Shown: one piece after another, positions 21,375-34,160 of the stretch
How the letters are laid out: each line of letters begins with the position of its first letter
Position numbering within the stretch: position 1 is the stretch's first letter
Assembly: GCA_949358305.1 (NCBI GenBank)
Contig: OX442315.1
Location: 24,082,427 to 24,146,426, forward strand
From: Strigamia acuminata
Lineage: Eukaryota > Arthropoda > Chilopoda > Geophilomorpha > Linotaeniidae
DNA length: 64,000 nt
Direction of reading: 5' to 3'
Position numbers and translations under genes: made by a program
Notes under the pieces: generated by a model
The model's database searches: none
What the model was told of the DNA's origin: nothing
Seen by the model: the letters and a program-made list of their open reading frames with translations, nothing else

Positions 21375-24300
21375 TCAAGATGGTCCTGCCATCTTTAATA
21401 CAAAAATTGCGTCAAAAAGCCAATAAAATGACTGATGAAGATCTCCTTCGCACAGGTATGGAACTCGGGCCCAACTCTCCACCTGCAATCCGCACGCGGT
21501 GAAAACGTTGTTCACAACACTGTTCACCTGGTCTTCAAAAGTGGGGCCTACAATTGGAAGTTCTTCGCTTGGCTTGTGGTCGCTCTTACCTGTGATAAAA
21601 ACTAATTACAAACGAATAATAGTAAATTTTTAATTACGTACCGCTTTCCACGTACGATGAAAACGGGAGAGCTAAAGCCACTAATAATCGACCTGAGCCA
21701 GGTTTAAGTCGTTGTATGGCTTCTTTCAGCATGGTCAAAGGTCGGTCACATCTGTCGAGGACATTAAGGATGCTTATGACGTCATATTCGTTTTGCATTT
21801 CAGTCCATGAATCCACGTCCAATATGCTAGTAATAAATAAAAACGGGCAAATGTCAACAATTTACATCTCCTCAAACTTTTGCTTCATATTTTCTCATTA
21901 AAAGTGAAAACTTTTTCTTTTTGATAATTTTTGACGCATCAAAGTGACGTTAGAAACGCGCGTGCCAACGACATCAACCATTTGTCAAGTCGACGGCAAA
22001 AGATGACGATGCGTCTTCATCCCGAGCAACGAGGACGGATTCCTCTCGCGCATCAACCCTTTGAGCTCTACCGCCTTTTCTCACTATGTCGACTCAAATC
22101 CCGAGGCGTGAGTGCGACATTCAATTAAAAGCAGTCACTCTAGCGTGCTGTGTGCGTGTGTGTGTGTGTGTATCTCTACCACATTCCACAACAACACAAA
22201 TAACGGCGTGATCCATCTGTTTGAATTGTTAGAGATTCAGGGTGTTTTGTATCAGGTGTTGTACGTCGACTCCATCAAGAGTTGCCATTATTTTTAATGT
22301 AGTGAGCCAAGCACATGTTGCTTAAAAGCTCATATCAGATGATTAGAAGGCGACGCTCTCTCTCATTTCGAAGCGCATCCTGCGGGGCTGGGCGTACGCC
22401 TACGCCCGTCGTGCATAATGAGCCATGCACCTTAATGTATCCGCTTGCGCCTCTTCTCATTAAGGCGCCAACCTGCTAATGTCCATCGTCTTGCGTCTCC
22501 CACTTCTTTACCATCTCATTACTCATGTCTCTTTCATTTCTTTAAAAATGTCTCTGACCCTCTTTGCTTCGTGGCTGTTTCGAGGAACCCGCGCATAAAA
22601 TACCCTTTAAAGTTGCACTCGTCGAATACGAGCGGTGTCTAAGGAATAGTGGGCAAATTCAAAGAAAAATGTTTTCTTAACCAAGACAAGAGAAAAAATT
22701 ATTGCACGCAAAAACAAACTCCGGGTCGAAGTAGAAATCGAGGCTGATGTTATTGGATCAATTAATGTATTTCAGTGCTTAGTGTTGCTGATTAGTGGCG
22801 GGAACGCATAATTAAGCTGCGAACGGATAATAAATGGTGCAAGCCATCTGCGGCCACTCTCACCTGCCGTGAGGTGTGCGTCATCAATGAGTAAAGGCAA
22901 TTATTAGCCCAACACGAACACCGTAAAAAGCCGTGGCGCGCGCTTCATTAAGACCGGCAAGGGCCTTCGTATAATCGGCGCGCGCTCTGCGACGTCGACG
23001 GCATCGGTGGTGGCAGCATCGGCGGCCAGCAATTAAGGCGCGCGCCTTCCTCATCTCCATGGAAGCGAGAGAAAGGTGTTTTTTTTTCTCTTTCTCGCCC
23101 ACTCTTTATTCCTGTTGGCACGCGCCACGAGCTCAACCAATAAACGATGCCATGCGCCTCTGTTTTGTTGCTCCCCCTCCACATCTTTTACCTCACTTCA
23201 TTAAAAGTGCCGATGAGTTAGCAACGCCGTTCACTGGGGACGCCCACACACACATACACACATACATACACACACACGCGCACACGCACAGCCTTCTCAC
23301 TTCTTCATAGCCAGCTTTCTTAACTTTTATGAATTTCCCACCCCCTTCTTAAAAACTTAGTTTACCGAGAATATTAATTTGCTGTCTTTTTTAAATCTTG
23401 AAAATTCAAAATAAATTTTCAGAAAAAAATTATTTAAAAAAAATTTCTTAAGTAAAAAAAAACTCCGCCTTGAGTTCAACTTTCCTGCATATCTTTGATC
23501 TCATTCAAATTAAAGCGAGGAACAAAATTGAAAAATTATCGTATTTAAATATACATTTTAATCAGATAGCATTATTTATTATCTCTTGTCCTAATCAAGC
23601 AACTCTTAATAAAAATTAATAATAAAAAAGTTTCGCATTGAGCCCAAGGAAGAAAGAAAAAAGAAACAGCCGAAAATTAACATAAACAAGAAATCAATTC
23701 AGCCGGCTAGAAAAATCCTTTCAAATTTCCAAGGCAAATGGTGCCCATTTACAACAAGCAGAAAAGAATAGAATGACGGGACGCAAGCCTTTTCCGTGTC
23801 ACTACAGCAGCTCTATATAAAAGCAGAATACAGTACAAAGCTCTTACACGGAATCGCTGTCGTCGGCAATGACACAATCAAACTGCTTGTCTGCTTGATA
23901 AATATTAATCCACGACACAGGTGAGTACGAGACCGAAACACACACATCTGAGTGAGTCAAGCTCAGGTGTACAGAATCTACAGATACGGGTCATAAAAGC
24001 AAACTCACGGTTCGCTAGTATTAGAGCCTGTACGGAGTGCTGACACATGTACCACCTTTCGAGGCCAGTCGCCATTATCCTAAACGGATTATCCATCCCT
24101 GCGAGCGGAGGGAGCAGACACACTTGGGTGTCAGTTGACCTCGAGACTTTGGCACACGCCCGCACATTCTTCTAATTTGACTTCCTTCGTGTTTGTCGTA
24201 CGTCGCATACAATCAGCGAATGGAGGACACAAATCAAATCTCAAACTGGCAACGAACTCAACTCTGCAAAGAGCCGGCAATTAATATGCAGCTTACCGAA

Positions 24301-27300
24301 ATTTGCATCCATGCATATTTAATCGCAATCACTTTTATTTGCCCGACCCTTAATGGAAGCTTTAATTTCGAGTGGGACACATGGGACTATCAAGAAAGTA
24401 AAACAATGAGTCCTCACCAGTTTACTCGACATCTCGTTGTAATTGAAAGGAAATGCGGTGACTTCTATTCGTCCCATTCCCACTCTCCGACTTAACCCAC
24501 ACCCTACCCTCGAGATAAAAGAAGACAGGTGGCGTGGGATCCAAATTAGATTGGTGCGTAGAAAGAGGAAGAGAGGAGGGAGTTGGTATGAGTGCACTTT
24601 AAAAGAACACACACATATACACACACACACACACACCTCTTCCTACCCCCCCCCGCAATCAAAATGACGCACGACACCTTGTCGTTCCTCCAGGGGCCGA
24701 TGTGGGGGCGCATTCCGGAGTAATGGCCGACCCCTTCGCCCTCTTGATTTGTGGGGGGTTCTTTAGAGACTCGCATCTGCACACTACCACTAATGGACTG
24801 TGTTGTCGGCGCCTCGGTTCGCGCTCGCAAGCTCGGCTTTTCGACTCCCAACGCTGAGTCGAAAAACAAACAAGAATTATTCACTTGTTTGCAAACGCGC
24901 TGCGATTTGTGTCGACGATCATTCCGCAGTGTCCAATTTCATCAACGTAATTACCGAAGAGCGGTGGCGAGAGGAGAGGAAGGCGACGTCGCGCAATCAT
25001 CATCATTCGTCTTTTAATTTCATCAGGTGATTGTTTCCAATTAGTCCAATGAAAACACTTTCGATTTGTTTTTATTCTTCCTCCACAGAATTCAAGCAAA
25101 TCTTCCAACGACTTCCTTCTTATTACACTCACTCTCAGACCAAAAGTAAAAAAAAAAATAGTACTGTAAAAATTTAAACAAAAAGAAGACGCAATAAAGT
25201 GGAATAAATTTAAGTTATTAAACGAGTGGAATCGCAAAGAAATGAGCAGCAACCGAGCAAATGACACACCTGTGCCCACCAATGTCTAATTGAATTGCAA
25301 CTTAGGGAAGAGAAGAAAGGGAAATGGGAGGGAGGCTTTTCCCTAATGGCGCCACTGACGAGGATTAGCAGCCGAGATGGGTATTAGCCTAGCAGCTTTA
25401 ATTGCAGTTTCGGACCGACGAGAGATTTACGGTGCCTCTTCCGCGAGCGCACCCAGCACGCGCTCTAGTGACCACCAGCACCAATGAATGGCCGTGCTTA
25501 ATTTTAATCGTAATTAATGGCGTCGCTTGATCCGCTCTACACTAATCATATCACGTTTCAAGCCGTGCTCAACAGTTGGCGCCCCCAACAAACTCCCAAG
25601 TTCCGTTTCCGGGGGAAAACGGATTAAACAAGTAGATTGAGAAGTGGACAACAAAACAAAGTGAAACTAACGTGAATCCCTTCGCGTGTAGAAGATTCCT
25701 CATGCCGGACGACGCTTCTGTGACGTAGACGCGATCGAAGAGTGGCGCCATGATACTCGTTACATTTCCATCTCCCGCTCCAATGTCCAACAAATTTGAC
25801 CCTCGCCACGAAGACCTCATTCCCAGAAGATGTAATAATTGCTTTCTCGAGAAAACGAACATGGAACCTCTCTGCAGCCAACTAAAAAAATGAAATAAAA
25901 CAAAAACAAAGACAAAAATAAATAAATATACGGGTATATTCTGTATATATAATAGAAAACAAAAATAAGCAAAGATGGAAGGGCAAATCAAAGGTTACGT
26001 CACGGGAGGTCGATAAATGCGTTAATTATCACTGGATGTAATTAGAGCGAATAAAATGAGCTAGAGGCACATGACGGGGGCGCCACGGGGCATCCATCAG
26101 GCGAGTCCATAGCTTACTCTTCCTTGCACTCCCCCACATCCCTCAATGAAATTATTATCAACACAAGACGCAGCAAAATGGAGTTGCCATGTGGCGCTCT
26201 ATTTTTATTTTCTTTTTTATTCCACCTCCTTCTTTCTCTTTTGCCTGCGCAATTAGTGTAATTAAAATCGCATCAATCACACACATTTGTCTGGGCCACG
26301 ATGAAGATTAATCCTCCATTGTGCGTTAACAAGCTCGACCGGCGCACCGCATTTCATTAACAAATTACCAATGCCATTAATTAATTAAAGACGCTCGCGC
26401 GCCGCCACACGTGCTAATTAACACGTCAACCACCCACGAGGAAAACGGATACGACGACGCCAAGACCTCGCCCAAAAAAACAAAAAAAGAATAAAGAGAA
26501 AAAAGAAAAGAAATTAAGAAAATAGGGAGGGGTGGAAAAGAGGAAAAAAAAATCCACGCAATAAGGACCCATGAGTCAGCTGCCTGCTGGTCGACTCCTA
26601 GCGGCATTAATTAAGCAAACTGGCCGCTAGCACTTTTCATTAAAATTCAAACTGAGCGAAAAGAGGGACAAAAAAAAATAAAATAAGGAATATTAGAAAA
26701 AAAAGTGCGATGACCGCCAGAAGATGATGAGGAGGAAAAGGGGAAGGGAACCGAATCGATCCGTGCAGAGAAGCTCACTCAGGCCGCATCACGCGCTTTA
26801 ATTACTGAATCAACACCTGAATGACGTAGCCAATTTCCGAGGTCGCGTTTTGCCCCTCAACTTTCATCACGAGATTCATAAAATTAAAACTTAAGAAAAA
26901 ATATAGGAAATTTGAATCGTGTTAATTCGATTCCTCAATTTAATGAAAAACACTTCACAATATGATTCACTGAATAAAAATGAAGAGGAAGAAGAAGGAG
27001 GAAAAAAAAAATTCACGTCAAGAATTTCATTTATCAAAACAAATTAAAAGTGAAGATGGATTTTTTTTTTTCTTTTTATTTTCTTATGTAAAAATTCTAT
27101 TTTTTTTATTTATATATATATAAATATATAAATTTTAATTGGCAAATTTTAAATTTGTACAGAGAAGCGAAGTTTAACCCCATAAATTAAAGGGCGGGTC
27201 AGTTTTAATTGACTATTTGACTCGATCGATCTGACATGATTTTACATAGGTTACCATAGCAACAAGGTGTCGACCACGGCAATTAAAGCAGTGCGTCGCG

Positions 27301-30300
27301 TCCCCAATGACGCCGTTTCAACGCAACTCGCATTCATTTAGCCAAGGGCCATCGCCATCGCCACACCTGCCCCAACCTGACGCCGAGATGTCAGTTTGCT
27401 AGCAAATGGAAATAACACATTTGGACTCGGATGCCCCCCTACCCACCCCCCGCCCCCGCCCATTCGTACCATCCACAGTAAGCATGCGCCTTGCATTTAA
27501 TTGAGCCGGCGTCCCGTGCACACGAGGATAACACGTGTTCCCCATGAATGCCTACATTAAAAAGTGGTTATTACGAGTTGGCAAAAGAGAACGCGTCTCA
27601 TTTGAATGCATCAGACCAGCAGCATAACGACTGCGTTTCATCCAATATGGAAAACGAGCGCTCATTTGCACCGACCGACTATTTCCAAGCGGATTTACAC
27701 CAGAAAAAACTCACCGTTCACCCGACACCCGTCAATAAAAACGAACCCGCATCTCGCACCATCTGACTCCGTTCCCAAGGAAACCGAGTTTCTCCGTTTT
27801 ACCGATAGATGTCGGCACGAGTACCGTGCCACATGCAAAATTCGTCCTTCGCATCGATCGACGCAGGTGTAGGAAGACGAACGCAAAGGGGAAGAAATAG
27901 AAAAAAGAAAAAAGAAAAGGGGAAGGAAAAAAACGAGCGAACGCGCGCGTCCGGAAAAAGAGAGGTTTTGAGGTCGGCTTCGGATTGAACAGCTTCTGAA
28001 TAATTAAAAATATCGATCGGCCGACATTTGATCTTGAAATTAGGAGGAAAAAACACGTTCGAGACCAGACACAGCACACAGCACACAGCACACAGACCAC
28101 AGACGATTGGTGAGTGCGGCAATTGAACACTTCTCGAGCAGCTCATCATTGTGGCGGGACACCCTACCTCCTACCTCCCACCTAAAATCATCCCCTTACC
28201 CTCCGCCCTCGCCAACGGCTGTGTAGGTGGATGGGCGTACTTTTTTTATGTCATCGTTCTACCTTTCGTTCCTCCTTTTCTCTATAGCGTCATCAATAAT
28301 GCAAAGCGCCTTTCAAGCTGTTACAGGCGCTATTTGAATTCTAAGAGATCCCAATTTATAGCTGCAAGGAATAAATCAAAATATTCATTAGACGCTTCTC
28401 CGAGGCGATGGGCAAGGCAGGGCGGTGTCCCTTTTCTTAGCCCTCGCACCGAGTTAAACGCGTGTGATGCGGTTCAATGTGGACAGCGACGGTCGGGTCT
28501 CGTGGGGGCGATCGTGGGGGCGGACGCAGCTGCAACCATCACGGGAGCGTTTGTCCCAATCAAAGGCTCAGACCTAATCCTCAAGAGGGATGTGCGCGCG
28601 CAACCCGCCTACATGACGAATCACCTCGACCTCCCCACTCTCAACCCCAATCACTACAGTGCAAAATAGCACACGAAAAACCAAAGAAATTTTAATCAAA
28701 ATTAAATTAATCACGGAATAAACATTTCTCGAATCGTGCTTGAGGTCGTCCACAAGTCACTAAACAGGAATAACCTTGAAAGCGCCAAAATCTGCACACA
28801 ATGCTTCCACTAACTTCGACCACTGGTCAGGAATGTGGGATTAACAAGTCAAAAAATATTTACGTCTCCCTTCAAGTTCACCGGAATGACGAGACTCAAC
28901 AAAAAAAAAAAAAAAAGAAAGAAAAAATTAAAAAAAAAAAAATGCAAAGAAAAGATTAAATAGGTAATAAGAAAAAGACACCTAGACAAAGGTTGCATTG
29001 CCGCGGGCTAATTGAAAGACCTCCACCCACGCACGTGAAAAAACTCGTCAGCCAACCACACAAGTATTTTTTTTATTCTTTCTTTCTTTCTTTCCTTTTC
29101 CTTTTGTATTAAAACTGCAGCTCCCCCGTCTCATCCTCCTCGTCTTCGTGGAAATAATTGTCGTCATTACAAAATGAATTTATGGCCAACCAACTCACCC
29201 GCGGCATTAAACCCAACAACGTGACGTCCACCAATCTTACCGAATTCGTCTATTCTGAGCCACACGACGGAAAGGAAAAATACTATTCAAGGGGCATCGA
29301 ACGGGATAAGCGACATAAACGCACATACAATCATCGATCTTGCGAGTTAAAGAAACGTACGTGGAAAATCTGGGGGATTCGTTCTACCGGGGGTGACTGG
29401 GTCGTCCCTAGGGCGGTGGAGCTGACAACGAACAACGCTCATTATGCCCCAAATTCCCGATTCGGGCGCCAAGATTCGTAATTGCAGCGGCCATCATCAT
29501 TTCTGCCTAATTGCCTCAAGAGGGCGCGCCTCTTGTTCAACCGACTCAAGAACAACACCCACCTTTCGTCTGACACGAATTCGCCAGGAAACGACCCCCT
29601 CATTGCTTCGAAATTAAATTTTAAAAATAAAACATTTAAAGCGTTTTAAAAATAAACATATTTGCTACCAGGAGTCGTATCGAAACAGGACGCATTGAGG
29701 GCAATGAGTTTTTAGTTTCACCTCATCACATTTCATCCGTGAATTTTTTTCTTCTTTTTTTCATTCCTTTTTTGTTAATTTTACTTTCTTAAATCCGTTT
29801 TGAGATGAAAACCGACGCCGGCGGCTCGCAGACGCAAAAGGCAAAGAGAGAGAGAGAGAGAAAGAGAGAGAAAGAGAGAGGAGGGGGCCGACACAAGCCA
29901 TCCGGGTTCACGAATTATTGATTCCCGCCATCAGTTGAAGGCAAGACGGGAACGAAACTGACGGATGGATGGAAAGAAGAAACAAACTGAGATACACAGA
30001 TAGATAGATGATAAAAGTCGAGATGCATGGCATCGTTTGCAGGCCTCTTTCCATGCACTTACGCACTCGGGACGAACGTCAATGTTTAAGACCACAAAAA
30101 GAATAAAAACACACAGAAGCAAACGAGGGCCTCATCCATATTGCAACACACACTCAAAACACGCTCAATGCCAACCCCAAAAAGGAAAGAAAGAAGAAAG
30201 AAAGAAGAGAAGAAAAAAATTCACTTTTTTAGCCAGAGAGGGAGCAAGAGGAGCTGGAAAATACAACTTGCACGTTACATTGGATGGAGAGACTAGAGAG

Positions 30301-30539
30301 GGAAAAAATACCAACCTGTTGATTGCAGTGGACGTCATAAACCAACCCAAAATGCTCTTGAGTAATGTGTGGAATATTTGGGTCAAAACCCAATCGGATT
30401 TCTCTCGACATTTGTCAAGAAATAATTCCGTCTCATCGTCGGGTGTTAGGTGAATAAACGTGGACGCGAGATCGAACGGAAGTTGATTCAAATCGCAAGA
30501 ATACCACTAAAAATAAATAAATAAAAATAAATAAATAAA

Positions 30540-30585
<46 letters not shown>

Positions 30586-32602
30586 CGAAATTTAAAAAAA
30601 TTAAATTAAAAAATCTAGACATTGAGACGAAGATGATTAAAACCAAGTCTCGGATGCTAATTAGGGCCACGCCCACACTGATTGAAACGCGTCTAATTAA
30701 TTGCCAACGCGCTTTTAGTGGTTGATGCGTTCTAATTGCTCCTCCCTATCTTCATTAATTGCTTAAAGGTCTTGTTTTTTCTCCACCGAGGTGTTTTTGG
30801 GCTGATAAAAAGAAGGAAAAAAGAAGGAAAAAAGCAAATAAACAAACACTTCCGGCCGCAAGGGAGGGATAAAAAAGAAGACGCCACAAGTGAGAATGTT
30901 TTCCTCCCTCCTTTATACGAATTCAAAGAAGGAATTGATGTAACGACCATCGATGGGGCTGCTCGATGACACCCGACGGTCATTAGATGGACACATTTGT
31001 CGAATTTCTAATCACGGAACGCGTTCACGTGCACACGTGCGTCTTAATCGCGCATTTTGATCGAATTAAAGTGGCGTCCATCGAGCAACTCGCGCCTTTT
31101 TATTGACCACGTTTACGTCCATAAAATTTTACGAACATCCATCGAGGTGGGGGCCAAAGGGTTGACATGATGGACAGGAGAAAAGTGAACGAGCGATTAA
31201 AACCCCCTCCCAACAAATAGGCGAAATGAGCTCGTCTGGAATTTTTCTCCTTAAATCACACAAGTGGCAATTTGAGTGCGTCGATTGGCGAGTAATTACA
31301 CCAAACTTAACCTTGAAACAACGCAATCCCCCTCTTCCCATCATTTCTTCGCCCTTTAATTAAACTTTCCTTACAGAGAGAGAGAGAGAGAGAGCGAAGA
31401 AGAACATGAAAGGAAAAAAAATTAATTTTCAATACCGCGAAGTGAAAAACAAATGGTCATTGCGACCTCATTACAGTAACAAGTGTGTCCTCGACGCACT
31501 CTGACCTCACCTGAGCGAGGGAGGAGAGCGGAGCGGAGTGGAGTGGAGTGGAGGGAGTTTGCAAAGAGAGAAAGAAATCCTTAATTGTAGAGGAGCGTTT
31601 TTCTTCCCTAATTACAGTGCTTGCTATTTCAAAAGTTCAAACCGACCCAAAGGTAAAATTACTCGGCGTTCTAGATCTGCTTATTACGGCCTCGCAAACT
31701 CGTCTACCTCATAATTAGTAAGTTTTGCGAGCAAGACAGGTGAACTCCCTCCTCCTCTTCTCTCTCTCTCTCTCTCTCTTCGCCATCTCCAGTGATATCA
31801 ACTTTTAACATTGTGCTATTCACGTGACGGGGTCAGCAAAGGGGTCAAGAGCCTTCGTGAGGCGTCACTTAGGAATCTGAAATGCCAATCAAAATGCAAA
31901 ACAAAAAAAAAATTCAACTTAAATTTCAGCTCAATGCACTTCCGCCTACAATAAATGAACTCTTTAGATGTGCAAAGGGGATTTGAGCTGTCCATGATTC
32001 GCTGTTATTATTCCCTCGAAGGAAAAAAAAAAAGGTGGAAAATAAATTTATTGTTTCTTCTAGCGCCCATAGATGGCGACAGGGTCTCGATTGTTTGTGT
32101 TTCGTGCCAACGTGTAAGGTGAGTAACATTTTGATTTAGTTTTTATGTTTTTGAGGGTGTTCCAAATTTGAAGTCACGAAATGTTTTATTATTTATTTTT
32201 GATGTTATTTTTTTATTTGGTATTATTTTTTTGGTTTTGTGTTATCGCGTTTTTTGAAAATTCGAATTCTACCTCGGTTTTGTCCATATGATTAATTTGT
32301 TCGTCCATTTGTTCTCTGTGATACATCGCTCGAAGCAATGAGCTTCCATAGTGATGCATGTACGGCCCAGTCCATACTTCATTCATCCTTTCTGGATCTA
32401 AAAAGGAAAAAGAATAGGAATTGTCAAACACAAAAACTCGAGGGTCTGTGACGTGACAAAGCGAATTTATTTTACGATCTAATAAATAATCATTTAATAT
32501 CGTTGTTGTATTCTCTGCTTTGTTTAGAGAATGTCAAACATTCGATCGATTCAGAATTATTATGTAAATGTAAATAACTTAACCGTAACTGTTGATTTCC
32601 AT
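21375..32602 (-). CDS. METTL9: METTL9, protein-L-histidine N-pros-methyltransferase (314 aa)
   Basis: METTL9 methylates the N-pros (N1) atom of histidine in HxH-type motifs of cellular proteins, using S-adenosylmethionine. Six exons join in phase: 32584-32602, 32273-32397, 30316-30506, 25672-25881, 21642-21826, 21375-21589 (TGA at 21375-21377). The product is 314 residues against 318 in human. Diagnostic stretches are WYSCDLNQLPFDLASTF, the AINSWLQRGSMFVFS join, the SAM-binding loop LLDIGAGDG (about residues 142-150), EYDVISILNVLDRCDRPLT, LALPFSSYVES and the C-terminal VPYLCEGD...FVLK. The first exon (MEINSY) is the least certain: it has a weak donor (gttaag) and no Kozak context, and the human N-terminal hydrophobic signal is not seen, so another first exon may exist upstream. 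Three introns exceed 1.7 kb (1.77, 4.4 and 3.8 kb), in contrast to HYDIN next door. An AAAATGGC motif lies just upstream (complement of 32639-32646). Confidence 0.92.
23814..23823 (+). promoter_or_regulatory. TATA box with a plus-strand first-exon-like segment downstream
   Basis: TATATAAAAG is a full TATA match. About 107 bp downstream, CAG|gtgagt (gt at 23921) is a consensus donor. A first exon of roughly 23845-23920 is therefore possible, transcribed opposite to METTL9 inside its intron. No following coding exon was identified. Confidence 0.35.
24281..24320. promoter_or_regulatory. Cluster of POU-homeodomain-type sites
   Basis: Within 40 bp there are TTAATATGCA (24281-24290), the exact octamer ATTTGCAT (24301-24308) and ATGCATAT followed by TTAAT (24311-24320). 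Such clustering is typical of enhancers bound by POU factors. Binding is inferred. Confidence 0.4.
27250..27263. promoter_or_regulatory. X-box-like dyad in METTL9 intron 3
   Basis: GTTACCATAGCAAC fits GTNRCC-AT-RGYAAC in full. RFX binding is possible; nothing else is known. Confidence 0.4.
29179..29481 (+). CDS. Unrecognised 100-codon plus-strand ORF in METTL9 intron 3
   Basis: A true ATG starts MANQLTRGIKPNNVTSTNL and the frame runs to TAA at 29479-29481. The composition is basic and protein-like, but no domain, splice partner or homologue is recognised. Chance is a fair alternative. Confidence 0.2.
   Translation, partial: FMANQLTRGIKPNNVTSTNLTEFVYSEPHDGKEKYYSRGIERDKRHKRTYNHRSCELKKRTWKIWGIRSTGGDWVVPRAVELTTNNAHYAPNSRFGRQDS
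29844..29883. repeat. GA/GAAA microsatellite
   Basis: Interrupted GA repeats in METTL9 intron 3. Confidence 0.9.
30509..30583. repeat. AAAT microsatellite next to METTL9 exon 3
   Basis: About 75 bp of AAAT/AAAAAT repeats lie directly upstream (minus-strand sense) of the exon 3 acceptor, supplying its T-rich tract. Confidence 0.92.
32064..32118 (+). other. Exon-like segment antisense to METTL9
   Basis: It is bounded by a pyrimidine-rich acceptor (gtttcttctag) and a consensus donor (AAG|gtgagt). Two of three frames are open; one reads IDGDRVSIVCVSCQRV. An ATG inside starts a 14-codon ORF ending TAA at the donor. It could be an exon of a plus-strand transcript overlapping METTL9. Confidence 0.3.
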
Positions 32603-34160
32603 GCAGATGCCGATCGCAGTTGTACCACGTTAGTGAGCAGCCATTTTGGTTTATGGCGCCATCGGCCGACAGAGTTAGGAAATCGATAAGAAAAAAAATG
32701 CAAACAGCAGTTGCGACCGCTGCGATTTCGCTGCATGCAAAATAGGCCTAAACGTGGCAAACGGCAGATACCCATTGTTCTTCATTGTTACAATCGTAGT
32801 AAACCTACACGAAAAAAACAATTTTCTTTAAATGTCAATGAAGAATTGATTTAAACTCGCAACGAAAAGTCATTAAAAACGTAACGCAACCACTGTAATC
32901 CGTTTTTGCGTAATGATAAGGAGGAAAAAAGATTATTTTTAATGAATAATAAACTAATTAGCATTTAATTAACTAGATACGTTCAATCCAACTTAAAAAT
33001 ATTTTGGTGCGTGAGCGAGCGCGAGCACGTTTCGGCGGTGTCATGTTCTCATTAGAATTTGAGTTGAAGTTTGAAATGTGAGTTTATACATTTCTTCCCG
33101 TCTAACTTCGACGTAATATTTGTCCAAATGTAATCTGGCAATAGTCCGATTAAGCATTCATGCATCTGTCACTCCCGAATCTGATAATTTGTTTTGGTTG
33201 CGCAAATGGCGCCATGTTGCAGCGCGAAATATTCGCATTCGCTATGATAAATTGAGTGCATTGCAGGGAAGTCACTCCTTTCCGTTTGGCCCCATACTTC
33301 AAATTCTCTCGTTAATGATTTAATTTCTGCCCTTTTCGGCTACTCTTTCTTCTCCCTTTTTTTTTAATATATATATTTATTTCTTTTCTTTTTTGCCGCC
33401 AAGATATTTCCGTTTGCCGTATTTTGCAAATTTGTGTTTCCAAGAGCGCGCGTGAGAAAAAATTCTTCTTTTTGCGAGTCATTTTTTCTGTTATTATTTT
33501 TTTTAATACAATTTCTGATATTTACTGTCGGTGAAAGCATCGCAAATACAAAAAAGACCGACATCTATAAAGCGACATGAAATATTCTCGTTTAGAAAGA
33601 AATTTAATTCGATGGAAACGGAACTGAGCGCAAATAACTGAATAAAAACAATACCTTACAAATTCTTTGTCTCTTATTCGTACATTTAGCATTTAAGATC
33701 CAAAAGAAGTAGGCAAAGGTGTATTTTCTGCAAACAAACTCAAGTTTCACTCTCGGGTAAACACATTTATTTGCTATTGTAAATTAAACGGCACACCTTT
33801 TCTATTTCCTTGGTGTCGATTTTTAAAATATTTAAATAAATATTAATTAATTTAAATAATTTTAGACTTTTAAATTTTAAATACTGTAAGAATAATTAAT
33901 TGTAACAACGGATAAGAAAATCCGCGCGAATGAAAGCGGGCAGTTAAAACGGGGGGAAATGTTGATAAAACCGGGATGAAATTTTTGAATCATTTCAGGA
34001 ATTTATATACACAAACTCGCTTAAATAGATAACGGGATCGAAAAATAAAGGCTAATTTTGTTCCATCGTGTTATCGGAATGAAAACTGAGCAGTGATTAA
34101 GAACGGCAAACAGTTAGAAGAGAATCGAGTCGAGTTTGCGTGAGGCAAATAAGAAAGAGA
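32603..34160. other. Upstream region of METTL9
   Basis: Proximal part (32620-32760) is GC-balanced with AAAATGGC and ATGGCGCC elements, as in a broad promoter. The rest is AT-rich with no ORF I would support. GGCGCCATGTTG at 33207-33218 is another element of the ATGGC type. Confidence 0.45.

Larger units (their letters stand above)
23244..24636. repeat. Two CA microsatellites in METTL9 intron 4
   Basis: CA-rich runs occupy 23244-23290 and 24606-24636 only; the second is followed by a C-rich run near 24646-24654. The sequence between them is not repetitive. Confidence 0.85.
21827..25671. other. METTL9 intron 4 (3.8 kb), regulatory-looking
   Basis: No coding exon is recognised. It holds a TG run (22149-22171), CA runs (23244-23290, 24606-24636), a cluster of POU-type octamers (24281-24320), a plus-strand TATA box with a downstream donor (23814 and 23921), a GC-balanced block with homeodomain-type GGATTA and TAATTG cores (25340-25560), and an AT-rich stretch (23330-23720). 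Confidence 0.55.
25882..30315. other. METTL9 intron 3 (4.4 kb), regulatory-looking
   Basis: No exon is recognised. It holds homeodomain-core-rich blocks (26337-26410, with repeated ATTAATTAA), an AT-rich stretch (26870-27180), an X-box-like GTTACCATAGCAAC (27250-27263), a CCACTGGTCA copy of the recurrent motif (28820-28829), A-rich tracts (28899-28951) and GA repeats (29844-29883). Frames at 28151-28669 and 29179-29481 (plus) are long but unrecognised. Confidence 0.55.
30507..32272. other. METTL9 intron 2 (1.77 kb)
   Basis: It starts next to the exon 3 acceptor with an AAAT repeat (30509-30583). It has a double E-box CACGTGCACACGTG (31027-31040), GA repeats (31374-31394), GGAGT pentamers (about 31525-31555), a CT run (31757-31780) and the plus-strand exon-like segment 32064-32118. 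No other gene is seen. Confidence 0.5.

Noticed and set aside
27606-28149. ORFs on both strands near 27.6-28.1 kb
   Set aside because: They overlap each other in several frames and show no splice sites or domains.
28151-28669. 172-codon plus-strand frame in METTL9 intron 3
   Set aside because: Starts at GTG without any ATG near the start and shows no recognisable protein feature.
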